Numbered from the stretch's first letter, positions 8,283-17,945 are shown. The stretch is DNA of 64,000 bases from Mycobacterium sp. IS-1264 (GCF_001954195.1 NZ_MBES01000012.1:62001-126000), one strand, 5' to 3'. Notes: generated by a model not told the origin, from the sequence alone. Made by a program: numbers and translations.

Positions 8283-8717
8283 ATGACCGGCAGCGACGTC
8301 AGTGACTTCAATCGGCGCAACATCGAGGAGTTTCGCGCCAACCACGGCCGGATCGGGGGGCAGTTCGAAGGTGCCCCGGTCCTGTTGCTGCACAGCGTCG
8401 GGGCCCGCAGCGGCGAGGAACGGGTCAGCCCGATGATGTACCTGCCCGACGGTGAGCGCTACCTGGTCTTCGCCTCCGCAGCGGGCGCCGACCGCAACCC
8501 CGCCTGGTACTGGAACCTGGTGGCCAACCCCAACGCCAGCATCGAGGTCGGCGACGAACACCTCGACGTGCGTGCCGTCGAACTCACCGGCGCCGAGCGC
8601 GACGAGAAATACGCCGAACAAGCCAAGCGATACCCCGGATTCGCGGAGTACGAACGCAAGACCACCCGCACGATCCCCGTCCTCGCGCTGATCCCGACGG
8701 GGCCACACCGCGACTGA
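8283..8717 (+). CDS. Deazaflavin (F420)-dependent nitroreductase-family protein
   Basis: A 144-residue split-beta-barrel protein of the Ddn/FDOR-B family, identified by LLHSVGARSGEERVSPMMYLPDGERYLVFASAAGADRNPAWYWNLVANPNASIEVGDEHLDVRAVELTGAERDEKY: the GARSG loop and NPAWYWNL segment are the signature. Such proteins use reduced F420 to reduce quinones or other hydrophobic substrates; the partner is unknown. ATG at 8283 follows GGAGG at 8273-8277. It is divergent from gabD1 and precedes the acetolactate-synthase-like gene by about 40 bp. I recall no equivalent at this place in M. tuberculosis. Confidence 0.85.
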   Translation: MTGSDVSDFNRRNIEEFRANHGRIGGQFEGAPVLLLHSVGARSGEERVSPMMYLPDGERYLVFASAAGADRNPAWYWNLVANPNASIEVGDEHLDVRAVELTGAERDEKYAEQAKRYPGFAEYERKTTRTIPVLALIPTGPHRD

Positions 8718-8759
8718 AGCCGCGGTGCCGCCACTACTGTGGCCAAAGGGAGGTGCCGG

Positions 8760-10406
8760 ATGATTAAAGCCGCCGAGCTGATGGTCAAGTGCCTGGAAAA
8801 CGAGGGCGTTTCCGTGGTCTTCGGGCTACCGGGCGAGGAGAACATCCGCTTCGTGCAGGCGCTGGCCGCCTCGGACATCCGCTACGTGCTCACCCGGCAC
8901 GAGCAGGCGGCCTCGTTCATGGCGGAGATGTACGGACGGGTCACCGGCCGCGCGGCGGTGGTGTCGTCCACCCTGGGTCCGGGCGCGATCAACATGCAGC
9001 TCGGGGTCGCCGACGCCACCACCAACAGCACCCCGATGGTCGCGATCTCCGCGCAGGTGGGCCAGGACCGCCAGTACAAGGAGTCGCACCAGTACGTCGA
9101 CCTGGTGTCGATGTTCGCCCCGATCACCCGGTGGGCCGCCGGTATCCCGACCACACGCGCCATACCGGAGATGTTCCGCAAGGCGTTCAAGCTCGCCGAG
9201 GCCGAACGCCCCGCCGCCGTCTATCTGGCGGTGCCCGAACATATCGACGCCGACGACACCGACTACGACCTGACCCCGTTGCCGCGCAACGTCGTCCGCG
9301 CCGAGGCTCCGGCCTTCCGGCAGGTCGCGCGCGCGGTCGACATCCTGCGCGAGGCCAAGCGACCGGTGGTGTTGGCCGGGCATGGGGCGGCCCGCGGCGA
9401 CGCGACGGCGGCCCTCGTGCGGTTCTCCGAGGAGTTCGGCATCCCGGTGGCCAACACCTTTCACGGCAAGGGCGTGATGCCCGACGACCATCCCAACAGC
9501 ATCGGGACGCTGGGGTTCATGCGCCATGACTACGTCAACTTCGGGTTCGACAACGCCGACGTGGTCATAGCGGTCGGCTACGAGCTGCAGGAATTCGACC
9601 CGGTCCGGATCAACCCGAAGGCCGACAAGAAGATCATCCACATCCATCGTTTCCCGGCGGAGGTCGACGCGCACTATTCCGTCGACGTCGGGATCGTTGG
9701 CGACATCAGCGCCTCGCTCGACGCGCTGCGGGAGGCGCTTGGCGAACACCGCTTCGACGCCGACCCGGAGATACCCGGCTCCGGCCTGCTCGCCGAGGAA
9801 TTCGCTCGGGGGCAACAGGATTCGCGTTATCCGCTGGCTCCGCAGCGGGTGGTCGCCGACACCCGCGCCGCGCTGGGCCGCAGCGACGTCGTCCTGGTGG
9901 ACACCGGTGCCACCAAGATGTGGATGGCGCGGCTGTACCCGACGTTCGAATGCAACACGTGTTTGGTCTCAAACGGCTTGTCCACCATGAGTTTTGCGCT
10001 GCCCGGCGCGCTGGGTGTCAAGCTGGCGCGACCCGAGTGCAAGGTGCTGGCCGTCGTGGGCGACGGCGCGTTCATGATGAGCTCGCAGGAGATCGAGACC
10101 GCCGTTCGGGAGCGGATACCGCTGGTGGTGTTGATTTGGGAGGACGGCGGTTACGGCCTCATCGAATGGAAGATGGACCTCGAACTCGGTGAGCATCACT
10201 ACGTGAGGTTTACCAACCCCGACATCGTCACCTACGCGGAAAGCTTCGGCGCCAAGGGATATCAGATCAAGAGTGCGGATGAACTGTTGCCGACGCTGAG
10301 GGCGGCGCTGGACGACGACGGCGTGTCGCTGATCAATTGCCCGGTCGACTACTCGGAGAACCTGCGGTTGACCGACCGGCTCGGCGAGCTGGACGAAACG
10401 CTGTGA
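8760..10406 (+). CDS. Thiamine-diphosphate enzyme, acetolactate synthase-like
   Basis: A 548-residue three-domain ThDP enzyme. The N-terminal Pyr domain has the catalytic Glu in LTRHEQAASFMAEMYGRVTG. The PP domain has the ThDP/Mg motif GDGAFMMSSQEIETAVRERIPLVVLIWEDGGYGLIEW. The GYGLIEWKMD turn resembles catabolic (AlsS-type) acetolactate synthases more than the biosynthetic IlvB, but pyruvate oxidase or oxalyl-CoA-type chemistry cannot be excluded. The ATG at 8760 has GGGAGGTG just upstream. No small regulatory subunit gene is adjacent. The 3' end overlaps the convergent membrane-protein gene by 58 bp. Confidence 0.82.
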   Translation: MIKAAELMVKCLENEGVSVVFGLPGEENIRFVQALAASDIRYVLTRHEQAASFMAEMYGRVTGRAAVVSSTLGPGAINMQLGVADATTNSTPMVAISAQVGQDRQYKESHQYVDLVSMFAPITRWAAGIPTTRAIPEMFRKAFKLAEAERPAAVYLAVPEHIDADDTDYDLTPLPRNVVRAEAPAFRQVARAVDILREAKRPVVLAGHGAARGDATAALVRFSEEFGIPVANTFHGKGVMPDDHPNSIGTLGFMRHDYVNFGFDNADVVIAVGYELQEFDPVRINPKADKKIIHIHRFPAEVDAHYSVDVGIVGDISASLDALREALGEHRFDADPEIPGSGLLAEEFARGQQDSRYPLAPQRVVADTRAALGRSDVVLVDTGATKMWMARLYPTFECNTCLVSNGLSTMSFALPGALGVKLARPECKVLAVVGDGAFMMSSQEIETAVRERIPLVVLIWEDGGYGLIEWKMDLELGEHHYVRFTNPDIVTYAESFGAKGYQIKSADELLPTLRAALDDDGVSLINCPVDYSENLRLTDRLGELDETL

Positions 10407-11827
10407 TCTAGCGCCATGGGCCGGACGTAGCCACCGATCAGCGCGCGATGCCACCATGCCCGGTCGCGGTGCAGCTCGGCCCACGTCGTGAAGCGGTACT
10501 GGTAGAGCTGCGCGCGCACATACGTGGGTGCTGACTCGGGGAAAGGGTTGCGCCGCAACAAACGCAGCGTCGGTCGATCGTTGCGCAGCAGCCGCTGCAG
10601 CAGGGGCGTCAGCCACTGGTGGGCGTAGCCGGGTGAGATGGCGGCGAACCACATCAGCCAGTCCAACCGCAGGTGATACGGCGCCCACTGCCCGGGCAGC
10701 CGTCGTACGGAACCGGGCTTGCCCTTGAATTCGTATTCCTTCCAGACGGTGTTCGGGGTAAGCCGCTCATCTTGGGTTCCTTCGATCACCACCTCGCGGC
10801 GCACGCGACCGATGCTGCCGAAGGCGCCGTAGGTGTTCACCAAATGAAATGGGTTGAACGACATGTTCATTCGCTGATGCGACGACAGCATGTTGCGCAC
10901 TGGCCAATACGTCATGAACAGCACCGCCGCGGTGAAGGCGACCACCAGGGCGGCGAACCACTGCGGCGTCGCCGACAGCGCCGGGCGCGCGGGCATCGGA
11001 AGCGCCGCCGCCACCGACGAATCGTCGACGGCGCTGAAAGCCAGGATGATCGTCACCCAGTTCAGCCACGCGAAGTTGCCCGATGCCACCAGCCACAGCT
11101 GGGTGACGACCACGATCGCCGCGGCGACGCTGGCCACCGGCTGCGGCGCGAACAACCCGAACGGCACCACGAGCTGGGCGAAATGGTTGCCCGCCACCTC
11201 GATCCGATGCAGCGGCCTGGGCAGGTGATGGAAGAACCAGCTCAACGGTCCCGGCATCGGCTGGGTTTCGTGGTGGTAGTACAGGCAGGTCAGATCGCGC
11301 CAGCACGGATCGCCGCGCATCTTGATCAGCCCGGCGCCGAACTCCACCCGGAACAGCAGCAAGCGCGCCATCCACAACGTCAGGATCGGCGGCGCGACGC
11401 GGTCGTTGCCGAGAAAGATCGCCAGGAAGCCGGTCTCCAGCAGCAGCGATTCCCAGCCGAACGAGTACCACGTCTGCCCGACATTGACGATGGAAAGGTA
11501 GAGCACCCACAGCGTCAGCCACATCAGCATCACCGCCCAGAGCGGCACCAGGTTGGCCGCGCCGGCAAGAATGGCCGCCGACAGCGCCGCACCGAACCAC
11601 GAGACACCCGCGAACCACCGGTCGGAGTAGCGCAGATGGAAGATGCTCGGAGTCCGCCAGAACGTCTGCCCGGCCAAAAACCGGGGCACCGGCAGGATTC
11701 CGTGCTCGCCGATGAGGGCGCGGAACTGCAGGGCCGCCGCGAGGAACGCGATCAGATACAACGCCGCGGCGCCGCGCTCGAGCACCAGCCTGCCCAGCCA
11801 GTATTCGGGCGCGGAGATCCATCCCAT
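10349..11827 (-). CDS. Lipase maturation factor-family membrane protein
   Basis: About 492 residues with roughly ten hydrophobic helices between residues 20 and 330, then a soluble C-terminal domain (FGSIGRVRREVVIEGTQDE, GQWAPYHLRLDWLMWFAAISP) typical of lipase maturation factors, which help fold secreted lipases. The position upstream of aftD and the length match Rv0235c. The ATG at 11827 is chosen; the open frame allows a start 42 bp upstream. The final residues (SSSSPSRSVNRRFSE) are encoded inside the 3' end of the convergent acetolactate-synthase-like gene. Confidence 0.8.
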   Translation of the reverse strand: MGWISAPEYWLGRLVLERGAAALYLIAFLAAALQFRALIGEHGILPVPRFLAGQTFWRTPSIFHLRYSDRWFAGVSWFGAALSAAILAGAANLVPLWAVMLMWLTLWVLYLSIVNVGQTWYSFGWESLLLETGFLAIFLGNDRVAPPILTLWMARLLLFRVEFGAGLIKMRGDPCWRDLTCLYYHHETQPMPGPLSWFFHHLPRPLHRIEVAGNHFAQLVVPFGLFAPQPVASVAAAIVVVTQLWLVASGNFAWLNWVTIILAFSAVDDSSVAAALPMPARPALSATPQWFAALVVAFTAAVLFMTYWPVRNMLSSHQRMNMSFNPFHLVNTYGAFGSIGRVRREVVIEGTQDERLTPNTVWKEYEFKGKPGSVRRLPGQWAPYHLRLDWLMWFAAISPGYAHQWLTPLLQRLLRNDRPTLRLLRRNPFPESAPTYVRAQLYQYRFTTWAELHRDRAWWHRALIGGYVRPMALDHSVSSSSPSRSVNRRFSE

Positions 11828-11913
11828 GGCCGTAACTCCTCGGACGGTGGCGATTGCACCAACCCGCATATCCAGTCAACCAGCAGGTAAACCGGTAGCC
11901 AACTCCTTCGTCG

Positions 11914-14900
11914 TCATTCGTCGTGGCGCGGGGGTGTCCGATCGGGCAGGGCCACCACCGAGGCCGCAAGCACGCCAAGCGAAATCAGCGCCAGCACTTG
12001 CACATTCGCGGAATGACCGGCGTAGCCGCCGACCGACCGCCAGGGGTACCGGGACAGCTGGGCCCCGGCCAGGATCAGCCCGCCAGCGCTGAGCGCGACG
12101 GTCGCACCGTCGCGCCAGCGCGGCCGCTCACGCAGCGCATACCGCAGACCGAGCGCCGCCGCGGCGACGACCAGCCCGGCGGGCCCGGCGATCACCGTCC
12201 CCACGGCCAGCACCGCGACCCCCGCCCAGGGGCTTGGCCGCCACGGCGTCGCGGGCGGGTCGTCGTCGCGCCCCCGCCGCGTGCGCCACAACGCGAGCGC
12301 GGCCAGCAGCGGCAGCAGCGCCAGCCCCACCGCCAGCCCGGCCCGGTACAGCGAGTTGGTGGCGAAGGTCAGCGTGATGGTGCCGGGGTCACCCGCCGGC
12401 ACCACCCAGCCCTGCTGCCACCCGTTGACGGCGACGGGCGTCAGCCGGGCCCCGGTGCCGGTGCGCGCCACCCAGCCGGGGTTGATGCTCTCGGGAATGA
12501 CCAGCACCCGTGCGGTGGCCGACGCGGGAGCCCGTACCTCGCGCCGGTCGGGACCCCACGCCCCGGTCTGGGCGGGAACCGGGTAGGCGCTGGGCATTTC
12601 GGCGGCCGCCGGGGTCATCAGCTGGGCCCCGTCCACCACGAATTGATCCCCGGGGCTGATCAACAGCTCCTGTTGGCCCGCGGGCAGCGCGATCGGATCG
12701 CGTTCGCAGGGCATCGCCTCGACCGGCTCGCCGTCCAGAACGGCGCCGGCGGTGGTGCGGATCGAGGTGTGTACGAACCGCCCCGCGACGGCGATGACCG
12801 GGCCGTGGTCACAGCCGACGGTGATCTCGCGCGATCGGTTGCGGGCGGCGTCGGCGGGCGCGATCGGGTTGCCGTCGGTGCCGAGCACCGCCACCTCGGC
12901 CAGGCCCGGCGGCTTGAGCTGATCGAAGCCCAGGGCGTTGCGGTCGATGACGTCTTCCCAGTCCAGCAGGCTGATGGTGACGGTGTCGGTCAGGCGCGGT
13001 TTCAGCGACAGGGACTGCGGCTCACCCGGCTTGAGCGCCCGGACCTGCGGGCCGTCGCCCAGATTGACGGCCAGCATCGTCGGGTGCGCCGGCAGCGCCG
13101 ACCGGCTGGGGGCCACGCGCAACCCCGCCACCTCGGTGGGATGCGGCAGTGTGACGGTCAGCGTCGGCGGCGACTTGTGTTGCACCACCCGCTGCGGCGC
13201 CGTCCACGCGGTGGCCGGGTCGCCGTCGGTGGCGGCAAACGCCGAGCCGAGGACGTCCACCGCGTCCGAATCACCTTGGGCCCGAGTGGTATTCGGCTCG
13301 GCGACCAGATCGGCCAGCTTGGGACCCTGCCGCGGCCGCACCCACACCGTCGGCGTCACCGACACCGGGGCGGCGACGGTCAGGGTGCGGCTGAAATTGA
13401 CCGGCTCCTCCGGCGTCAGCGCCATCGACGCCGCGCAGCGCACGCCGTCGGGCGCCTGGGCGCAGCCCGGCCTGCCGAGCAGTTCCGATCCCAGGTCCCA
13501 GCCCGCGATCGCCGAACCCGGCGGTGGGCCGGGCACCTGGACGGTGTGCCGCAGGCTGACCTGATGGGCGAATCCCGAAGCGTCGTATTGGGTGATCGAC
13601 AGGTCGGTGATGCCGAACTGCACGCCGGGGGACCCGTCGTCGGTGCCGGCGGCGGTGACCCGCACCCACGGGGTTTCGCCGTAGGGCAGCGCCGCCGCGA
13701 GCGGCTTGCCGGGTTCGTCGAACCGCAGCGTGGTGCTGCCGTTGGCGGTCTCGACCAGGATGCGGCGGACCTGGGCGCCGACGGCCGTCGCGCTCGGCGT
13801 GATGGTGATGGCGCCGTTGGCCACCGGGTGATCGAAGTCCACCTGCAGCCACTGCCCCACGGCCGACTGCAGCGCGTTGGACACCCACGCGGTCCCGGAG
13901 TCGCCGTCGATCGCGGCGGCGGGGGAGGTTGCCGGCGCGACGTCGGGCATCGCGGTGGAGTCCGACGACGAACTCGACACGGTGATGCGGCCGCCGGTCC
14001 AGGCCCCGAACACCGGGTCGGCGCCGGGCACGGGGTAATCGGGCACCCGGTTGAAGGTGTGCCGCGCGTCGCCGGGTGCCCGGATCGCCGACGAATGCTG
14101 GTCGACGCGGCCGTAGTCGGTCTCGCGGGCCACCGGGGTGTCGGTGATGGTGACCAGGGGCGCCGCCAGCCCGGCTCCCCGGGCGTCCTTCAAATCAGAT
14201 GTCATGAGCACCGGACCCAGCGGCGGCCGGCTCAGCAGCCGTCGCCGCTCGTCGAGGCGCAGCAGCGCTTCGGGGCCGCCGTCGACCCGGGCCAGCCGAT
14301 CCGCGTCGGCGAAGTAGGGCGCGCCGGGAGCGCCGGCGCCCGCGACGCGGTAGATCTCCACGGCCGGGTACCGCGGCCGCAGCCCGCTGTCGGCAACGAA
14401 CCCGGCGAGCGTGCCGGGCCCCACCGGCTCGCCGAACTGTGCCACCTTCTGCAGCCCCGGCGAGCCCTCGACGGCGCGGTGCACCAGGATGGGGCGCGCC
14501 GAGCGCGACGTCTCGGGATCCAGGTCGTTGCGCAGCACCACATACGAAATGCCTTGGCGGGCAAGGGTATCGGCCAGGCCCGCCGACGGGCGTCCGGCGG
14601 CGAACAGGCGTTGCACCGAATCAAGCGCCCGGATGGTCTGTGGCGGTGTCAACGGGATGGAGTCGCGCACCCCCCACGGGCTGCTGCCGAGCACCTGCAG
14701 CGGCTCGTCGTGGCTGGTGCCCCACACCTGGGTGGCGAATGGCGCCCCCGGGGCAACCAGCACCCGCCCCGGGGCCGGCGAACCCGAATTGTGTTCGCTG
14801 AGCCAGTCGGCGGCCTCCTGCCAGTACCGGGGTATCGCGCTGAAGGTGCCCGGCGGGGCCAGCCGGCCCGTCCATGCCAGCGAGGTGCTGACCGCCAGGG

Positions 14901-16104
14901 CGGTCAGGATCACCACCGTCGCGGCGACCCGCTTGTCGCGCTCGGGGTGGGCGAACGCCCGCAGCCACACGGGCAACGGCGCGCTGCCGGGCAGCGGTAT
15001 CCGGCCCAGCAACTGCGCGATGCCCAGCGCGACGGGGATCCGGATCACCACGTCCAGCTTGTGCACGTTGCGCAGGGGCGCGCCGGCGGCGTCCAAGAAT
15101 GCCTGCACCTGGTGGGCCACCGGTGAGCCCAGCCCGCCGCTGTAGCCGACGGCCATCAGCGCCACGCCGACCAACAGCATGGTGACCAGCCGTCCCCGCG
15201 CCGGCATCGCCGGGCTGGCCAGCCCGGCCAGCCCCGCCGCGGCGACGAGGCAGGTGCCCAGGATGGCCGCCGACCCGGTCACCAGCGGCGCGCCCGCGGT
15301 GGCGGTCGGCGCCACGAACGGGGTCCAGCTCTCGGTGCCGCGCAGCATCTCCACCAGCGACGACCATTGCGTGGTCACGCCGGACGATTCGATGAAGTCC
15401 AGGAACGGGGGGCTGACGCTGCGCAGCAGCCCCAGCGCCACCACCCACCACAGCATCGCCAGGGACAAGGCCAGCAACCACCACGCCGTGTAGCGCCACC
15501 ACAATCGGTTCGGCCGGTGACAGGCCCACCAGATCACCGCGGGCAGGCAACCGGCCAGCGTCGCGATCGCGTTGACCGCTCCCATCAACGCGACGGCCAG
15601 GCCCGCCTGGGCGGCCAGCGCCCGAACCGAGCGGCCGGACGACCCCCGCAGCGCCAAGATGGTGGGCAGCAACACCCACGGCGCCAGCATCATCGGCAGG
15701 GTTTCCGACGAGATCGACCCGAGGGTGGTCAGGACGCGCGGGGACAGCGCGAACGCCGCCGCACCGATCAGCCGTGCCGTCGGGCTGCCGATGCCCAGCG
15801 TCTCGGCGACCCGCAGCAGCCCCCAGAAGCCGACCGTCAGCAGCAGCGCCCACCACAGCCGTTGGGTCGCCCATCCGGGCAACCCCAGGAAGTGGCCGAC
15901 CAAAAAGAACGTGCCGTGCGGAAACAGGTAGCCGTAGGCCTGGTTCTGCGCCTGGCCGAAGGGCAGGTCGCTGTTCCACAAGTTGGTCGCCCGGGCCAGA
16001 AAGCGCAGCGGGTTGGCGGTGAGGTCGAGTTTGGTGTCGGGGGACACCTGCCCCGGGGATTGGGCGAAGGTCAGCGCCAGCGCGATCGCGGAGACTAACG
16101 CCAA
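11914..16104 (-). CDS. aftD: Arabinofuranosyltransferase AftD
   Basis: A roughly 1400-residue polytopic GT-C glycosyltransferase that adds alpha-(1,3)-arabinofuranose branches to arabinogalactan and lipoarabinomannan from decaprenyl-phosphoarabinose in the periplasm. The N-terminal membrane domain (FAQSPGQVSPDTKLDLTANP, RLWWALLLTVGFWGLLRVAETLG), long extracellular carbohydrate-binding region and C-terminal helices (ALLPLLAALALWR) match M. tuberculosis AftD closely. The start is uncertain: TTG at 16104 is the only standard start codon in frame after the stop at 16327, but homology (APLSRRWLALV) continues upstream of it through an open frame lacking ATG, GTG or TTG. Confidence 0.92.
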   Translation of the reverse strand: MALVSAIALALTFAQSPGQVSPDTKLDLTANPLRFLARATNLWNSDLPFGQAQNQAYGYLFPHGTFFLVGHFLGLPGWATQRLWWALLLTVGFWGLLRVAETLGIGSPTARLIGAAAFALSPRVLTTLGSISSETLPMMLAPWVLLPTILALRGSSGRSVRALAAQAGLAVALMGAVNAIATLAGCLPAVIWWACHRPNRLWWRYTAWWLLALSLAMLWWVVALGLLRSVSPPFLDFIESSGVTTQWSSLVEMLRGTESWTPFVAPTATAGAPLVTGSAAILGTCLVAAAGLAGLASPAMPARGRLVTMLLVGVALMAVGYSGGLGSPVAHQVQAFLDAAGAPLRNVHKLDVVIRIPVALGIAQLLGRIPLPGSAPLPVWLRAFAHPERDKRVAATVVILTALAVSTSLAWTGRLAPPGTFSAIPRYWQEAADWLSEHNSGSPAPGRVLVAPGAPFATQVWGTSHDEPLQVLGSSPWGVRDSIPLTPPQTIRALDSVQRLFAAGRPSAGLADTLARQGISYVVLRNDLDPETSRSARPILVHRAVEGSPGLQKVAQFGEPVGPGTLAGFVADSGLRPRYPAVEIYRVAGAGAPGAPYFADADRLARVDGGPEALLRLDERRRLLSRPPLGPVLMTSDLKDARGAGLAAPLVTITDTPVARETDYGRVDQHSSAIRAPGDARHTFNRVPDYPVPGADPVFGAWTGGRITVSSSSSDSTAMPDVAPATSPAAAIDGDSGTAWVSNALQSAVGQWLQVDFDHPVANGAITITPSATAVGAQVRRILVETANGSTTLRFDEPGKPLAAALPYGETPWVRVTAAGTDDGSPGVQFGITDLSITQYDASGFAHQVSLRHTVQVPGPPPGSAIAGWDLGSELLGRPGCAQAPDGVRCAASMALTPEEPVNFSRTLTVAAPVSVTPTVWVRPRQGPKLADLVAEPNTTRAQGDSDAVDVLGSAFAATDGDPATAWTAPQRVVQHKSPPTLTVTLPHPTEVAGLRVAPSRSALPAHPTMLAVNLGDGPQVRALKPGEPQSLSLKPRLTDTVTISLLDWEDVIDRNALGFDQLKPPGLAEVAVLGTDGNPIAPADAARNRSREITVGCDHGPVIAVAGRFVHTSIRTTAGAVLDGEPVEAMPCERDPIALPAGQQELLISPGDQFVVDGAQLMTPAAAEMPSAYPVPAQTGAWGPDRREVRAPASATARVLVIPESINPGWVARTGTGARLTPVAVNGWQQGWVVPAGDPGTITLTFATNSLYRAGLAVGLALLPLLAALALWRTRRGRDDDPPATPWRPSPWAGVAVLAVGTVIAGPAGLVVAAAALGLRYALRERPRWRDGATVALSAGGLILAGAQLSRYPWRSVGGYAGHSANVQVLALISLGVLAASVVALPDRTPPRHDE

Positions 16105-16237
16105 CCACCGGCGCGACAGCGGCGCCGCCGACGAGCCCGACGCCGTTTCCGGGGGCTCCGCGAGTGCCGAACCCGCCGCCGCAGAGTCCGATGGCGGCGA
16201 CCCGCTGCGCCCGGCTTCGCCGCGCTTGCGATCGCCG

Positions 16238-16411
16238 CTAGCTACGGTTGCCGTACTCGACCCGGTTGAGCACTGACGACTGCGGATCGCCCCCGGGAAG
16301 TGGCGGCTTCGTGTCCTGTTGCACCATCAGCGTGATCCCGAAGATCGCGGCCGCGCCCAGCAGCAGTCCGACCACGACGCTCGCGGCGGCGGGCGCAATG
16401 ATCCGGTTCAT
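16238..16411 (-). CDS. DUF2613 small membrane protein (Rv0236A-like)
   Basis: A 57-residue protein with one N-terminal transmembrane or signal-anchor helix (AAASVVVGLLLGAAAIFGITLMV) and a short polar tail ending RVEYGNRS. Length and location upstream of aftD equal Rv0236A. Function is unknown. ATG at 16411 follows AAGGAG; a longer frame exists but lacks a good ribosome site. It is probably co-transcribed with aftD. Confidence 0.8.
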   Translation of the reverse strand: MNRIIAPAAASVVVGLLLGAAAIFGITLMVQQDTKPPLPGGDPQSSVLNRVEYGNRS

Positions 16412-16502
16412 CGATGGCTCCTTGCTTCGCGGTCGGGACGGTGGGCAACCCAAACGTCAACCTAGCAGAAGCGCGGCCGCGGCCCCGGTGCCCGAGTCGT
16501 CC

Positions 16503-16700
16503 TCACGGCCACGGTATGCAATGCCCGTGCAAGCACCGGTCGCCGTAGTTCACCAGGTGCGGTGCGGACGGAGGTGGCGGGCCTTGCACGGGCGCCGCGC
16601 TGTGGTCGTGCACGGCGAGGGTGACGCCAACGGTCGCCGCGGCGCCGATCGAGAGGCCCGCCGCGATGCTGGCCGCGACGGCCAGTGTGAACCCGGTCAT
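16503..16700 (-). CDS. Second DUF2613-like small membrane protein
   Basis: A 65-residue paralogue of the adjacent Rv0236A-like protein: the same AVAASIAAGLSIGAAATVGVTLAV helix followed by a Pro-rich linker and the conserved VNYGDR end (VEYGNR in the neighbour). It differs by a C-terminal extension CLHGHCIPWP with two Cys and two His, possibly metal- or redox-active. The ATG at 16700 follows GGGAGGAG. M. tuberculosis has one copy here as far as I recall, so this is a tandem duplication or a lost paralogue. Confidence 0.72.
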   Translation of the reverse strand: MTGFTLAVAASIAAGLSIGAAATVGVTLAVHDHSAAPVQGPPPPSAPHLVNYGDRCLHGHCIPWP

Positions 16701-16811
16701 CGCTGGCTCCTCCCTGCCAGTCAACTGGGGTACCGGCCCCGTCGAAGGGCAACGTACCGCTGATGCCCCCTGACGTCGGAGATGAAACGCCGTTCGTGAC
16801 AACATGTCCCG

Positions 16812-17945
16812 ATGGCTTTTTCGCGCGTCCTGGCCGTGCTGGCCGCCATGACGGTACTGGCGGCCTGCGGCCACGGCCCCGCAGGGCACCCCTCGTCGAC
16901 GGTCAGCAAGCCGGTGGCCGCTCCCGCGCCACCGGTGTGCGGCGACCCGACGACCGCGCTGTCGACCCGCGACAAGCTGGCACAGCTGCTGATGGTGGGC
17001 GTGCGGAACGCCGACGAGGCCCGGACCGTCGTCAACAACTCCCACGTCGGCGGCATCATCATCGGCGGCTGGACGGACCTGTCGATTTTCCAGGGCGGGC
17101 TGGCCGAGGTCGCCCGCAGCGCGGGGCCCCTCCCGCTTGCGGTGGGTGTCGACGAAGAAGGTGGCCGGGTCTCGCGGTTGAAGTCGCTGATCGGGGTGGC
17201 CCCCTCGGCCCGGCAGCTGGCGCAGACCATGACGGCGCAGCAAGTCCACGACCTGGAGTTGGACCGTGGCAAAAAGATGCGCGAGCTGGGCATCACCGTC
17301 GACTTCGCCCCAGTGGTCGACGTCACTGACGCCCCGGACGGCGTCATCGGTGACCGCTCGTTCAGCGCCGATCCCGGCACGGTCACCGCGTACGCCGGGG
17401 CCTACGCGCAGGGTCTGCGGGACGCCGGACTGCTGCCGGTGCTCAAGCATTTCCCCGGCCACGGGCACGGCTCGGGTGACTCACACAAGGGCGGCGTCGT
17501 CACGCCGCCGCTCAGCGACCTGGAGGCCAACGACCTGGTGCCCTACCGGACGCTGGTGAGTCAGCTCCCGGTCGCAGTCATGATCGGTCACCTGCAGGTT
17601 CCCGGGCTGACCGGCGACGACCCGGCGAGCCTGAGCCGGGCCGCGGTGCAGCTGCTGCGCACCGGCACCGGCTACGGCGCGCCGCCCTTCAATGGGCCGG
17701 TGTTCAGCGACGACCTGTCCAGCATGGCCGCGATCTCCGATCGGTACGGCGTCTCCGACGCGGTGCTGCGCACCCTGCAGGCGGGCACCGACGTCGCGCT
17801 GTGGGTGAGCATCGAAGAGGTGCCCGCAGTCCTGGACCGGCTCGAGAAGGCAGTGGCCGCAGGCGAATTGACGATGCCGGCCGTGGACGAGTCGCTCCAG
17901 CGGGTGGCGACGATGAAGGGCCCCAATAAGGCGTGCGGCCACTAG
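16812..17945 (+). CDS. lpqI: Beta-N-acetylglucosaminidase lipoprotein LpqI
   Basis: A 377-residue GH3 glycosidase with a lipoprotein signal (VLAVLAAMTVLAAC, lipobox LAAC). It removes GlcNAc from peptidoglycan muropeptides during wall recycling. The NagZ-type motif KHFPGHGHGSGDSHKG (around 215-230) carries the loop His/Asp general acid pair, and FSDDLSSMAAI holds the catalytic Asp nucleophile. It is anchored outside the cytoplasmic membrane. ATG at 16812. It matches Rv0237 and is followed 50 bp later by a TetR gene. Confidence 0.93.
   Translation: MAFSRVLAVLAAMTVLAACGHGPAGHPSSTVSKPVAAPAPPVCGDPTTALSTRDKLAQLLMVGVRNADEARTVVNNSHVGGIIIGGWTDLSIFQGGLAEVARSAGPLPLAVGVDEEGGRVSRLKSLIGVAPSARQLAQTMTAQQVHDLELDRGKKMRELGITVDFAPVVDVTDAPDGVIGDRSFSADPGTVTAYAGAYAQGLRDAGLLPVLKHFPGHGHGSGDSHKGGVVTPPLSDLEANDLVPYRTLVSQLPVAVMIGHLQVPGLTGDDPASLSRAAVQLLRTGTGYGAPPFNGPVFSDDLSSMAAISDRYGVSDAVLRTLQAGTDVALWVSIEEVPAVLDRLEKAVAAGELTMPAVDESLQRVATMKGPNKACGH

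Noticed and set aside
11923..15126. A long plus-strand open frame antisense to aftD
   Set aside because: Arg/Gly/Pro/Ala-rich, no domain, and the opposite strand encodes a well-conserved protein; a high-GC shadow.
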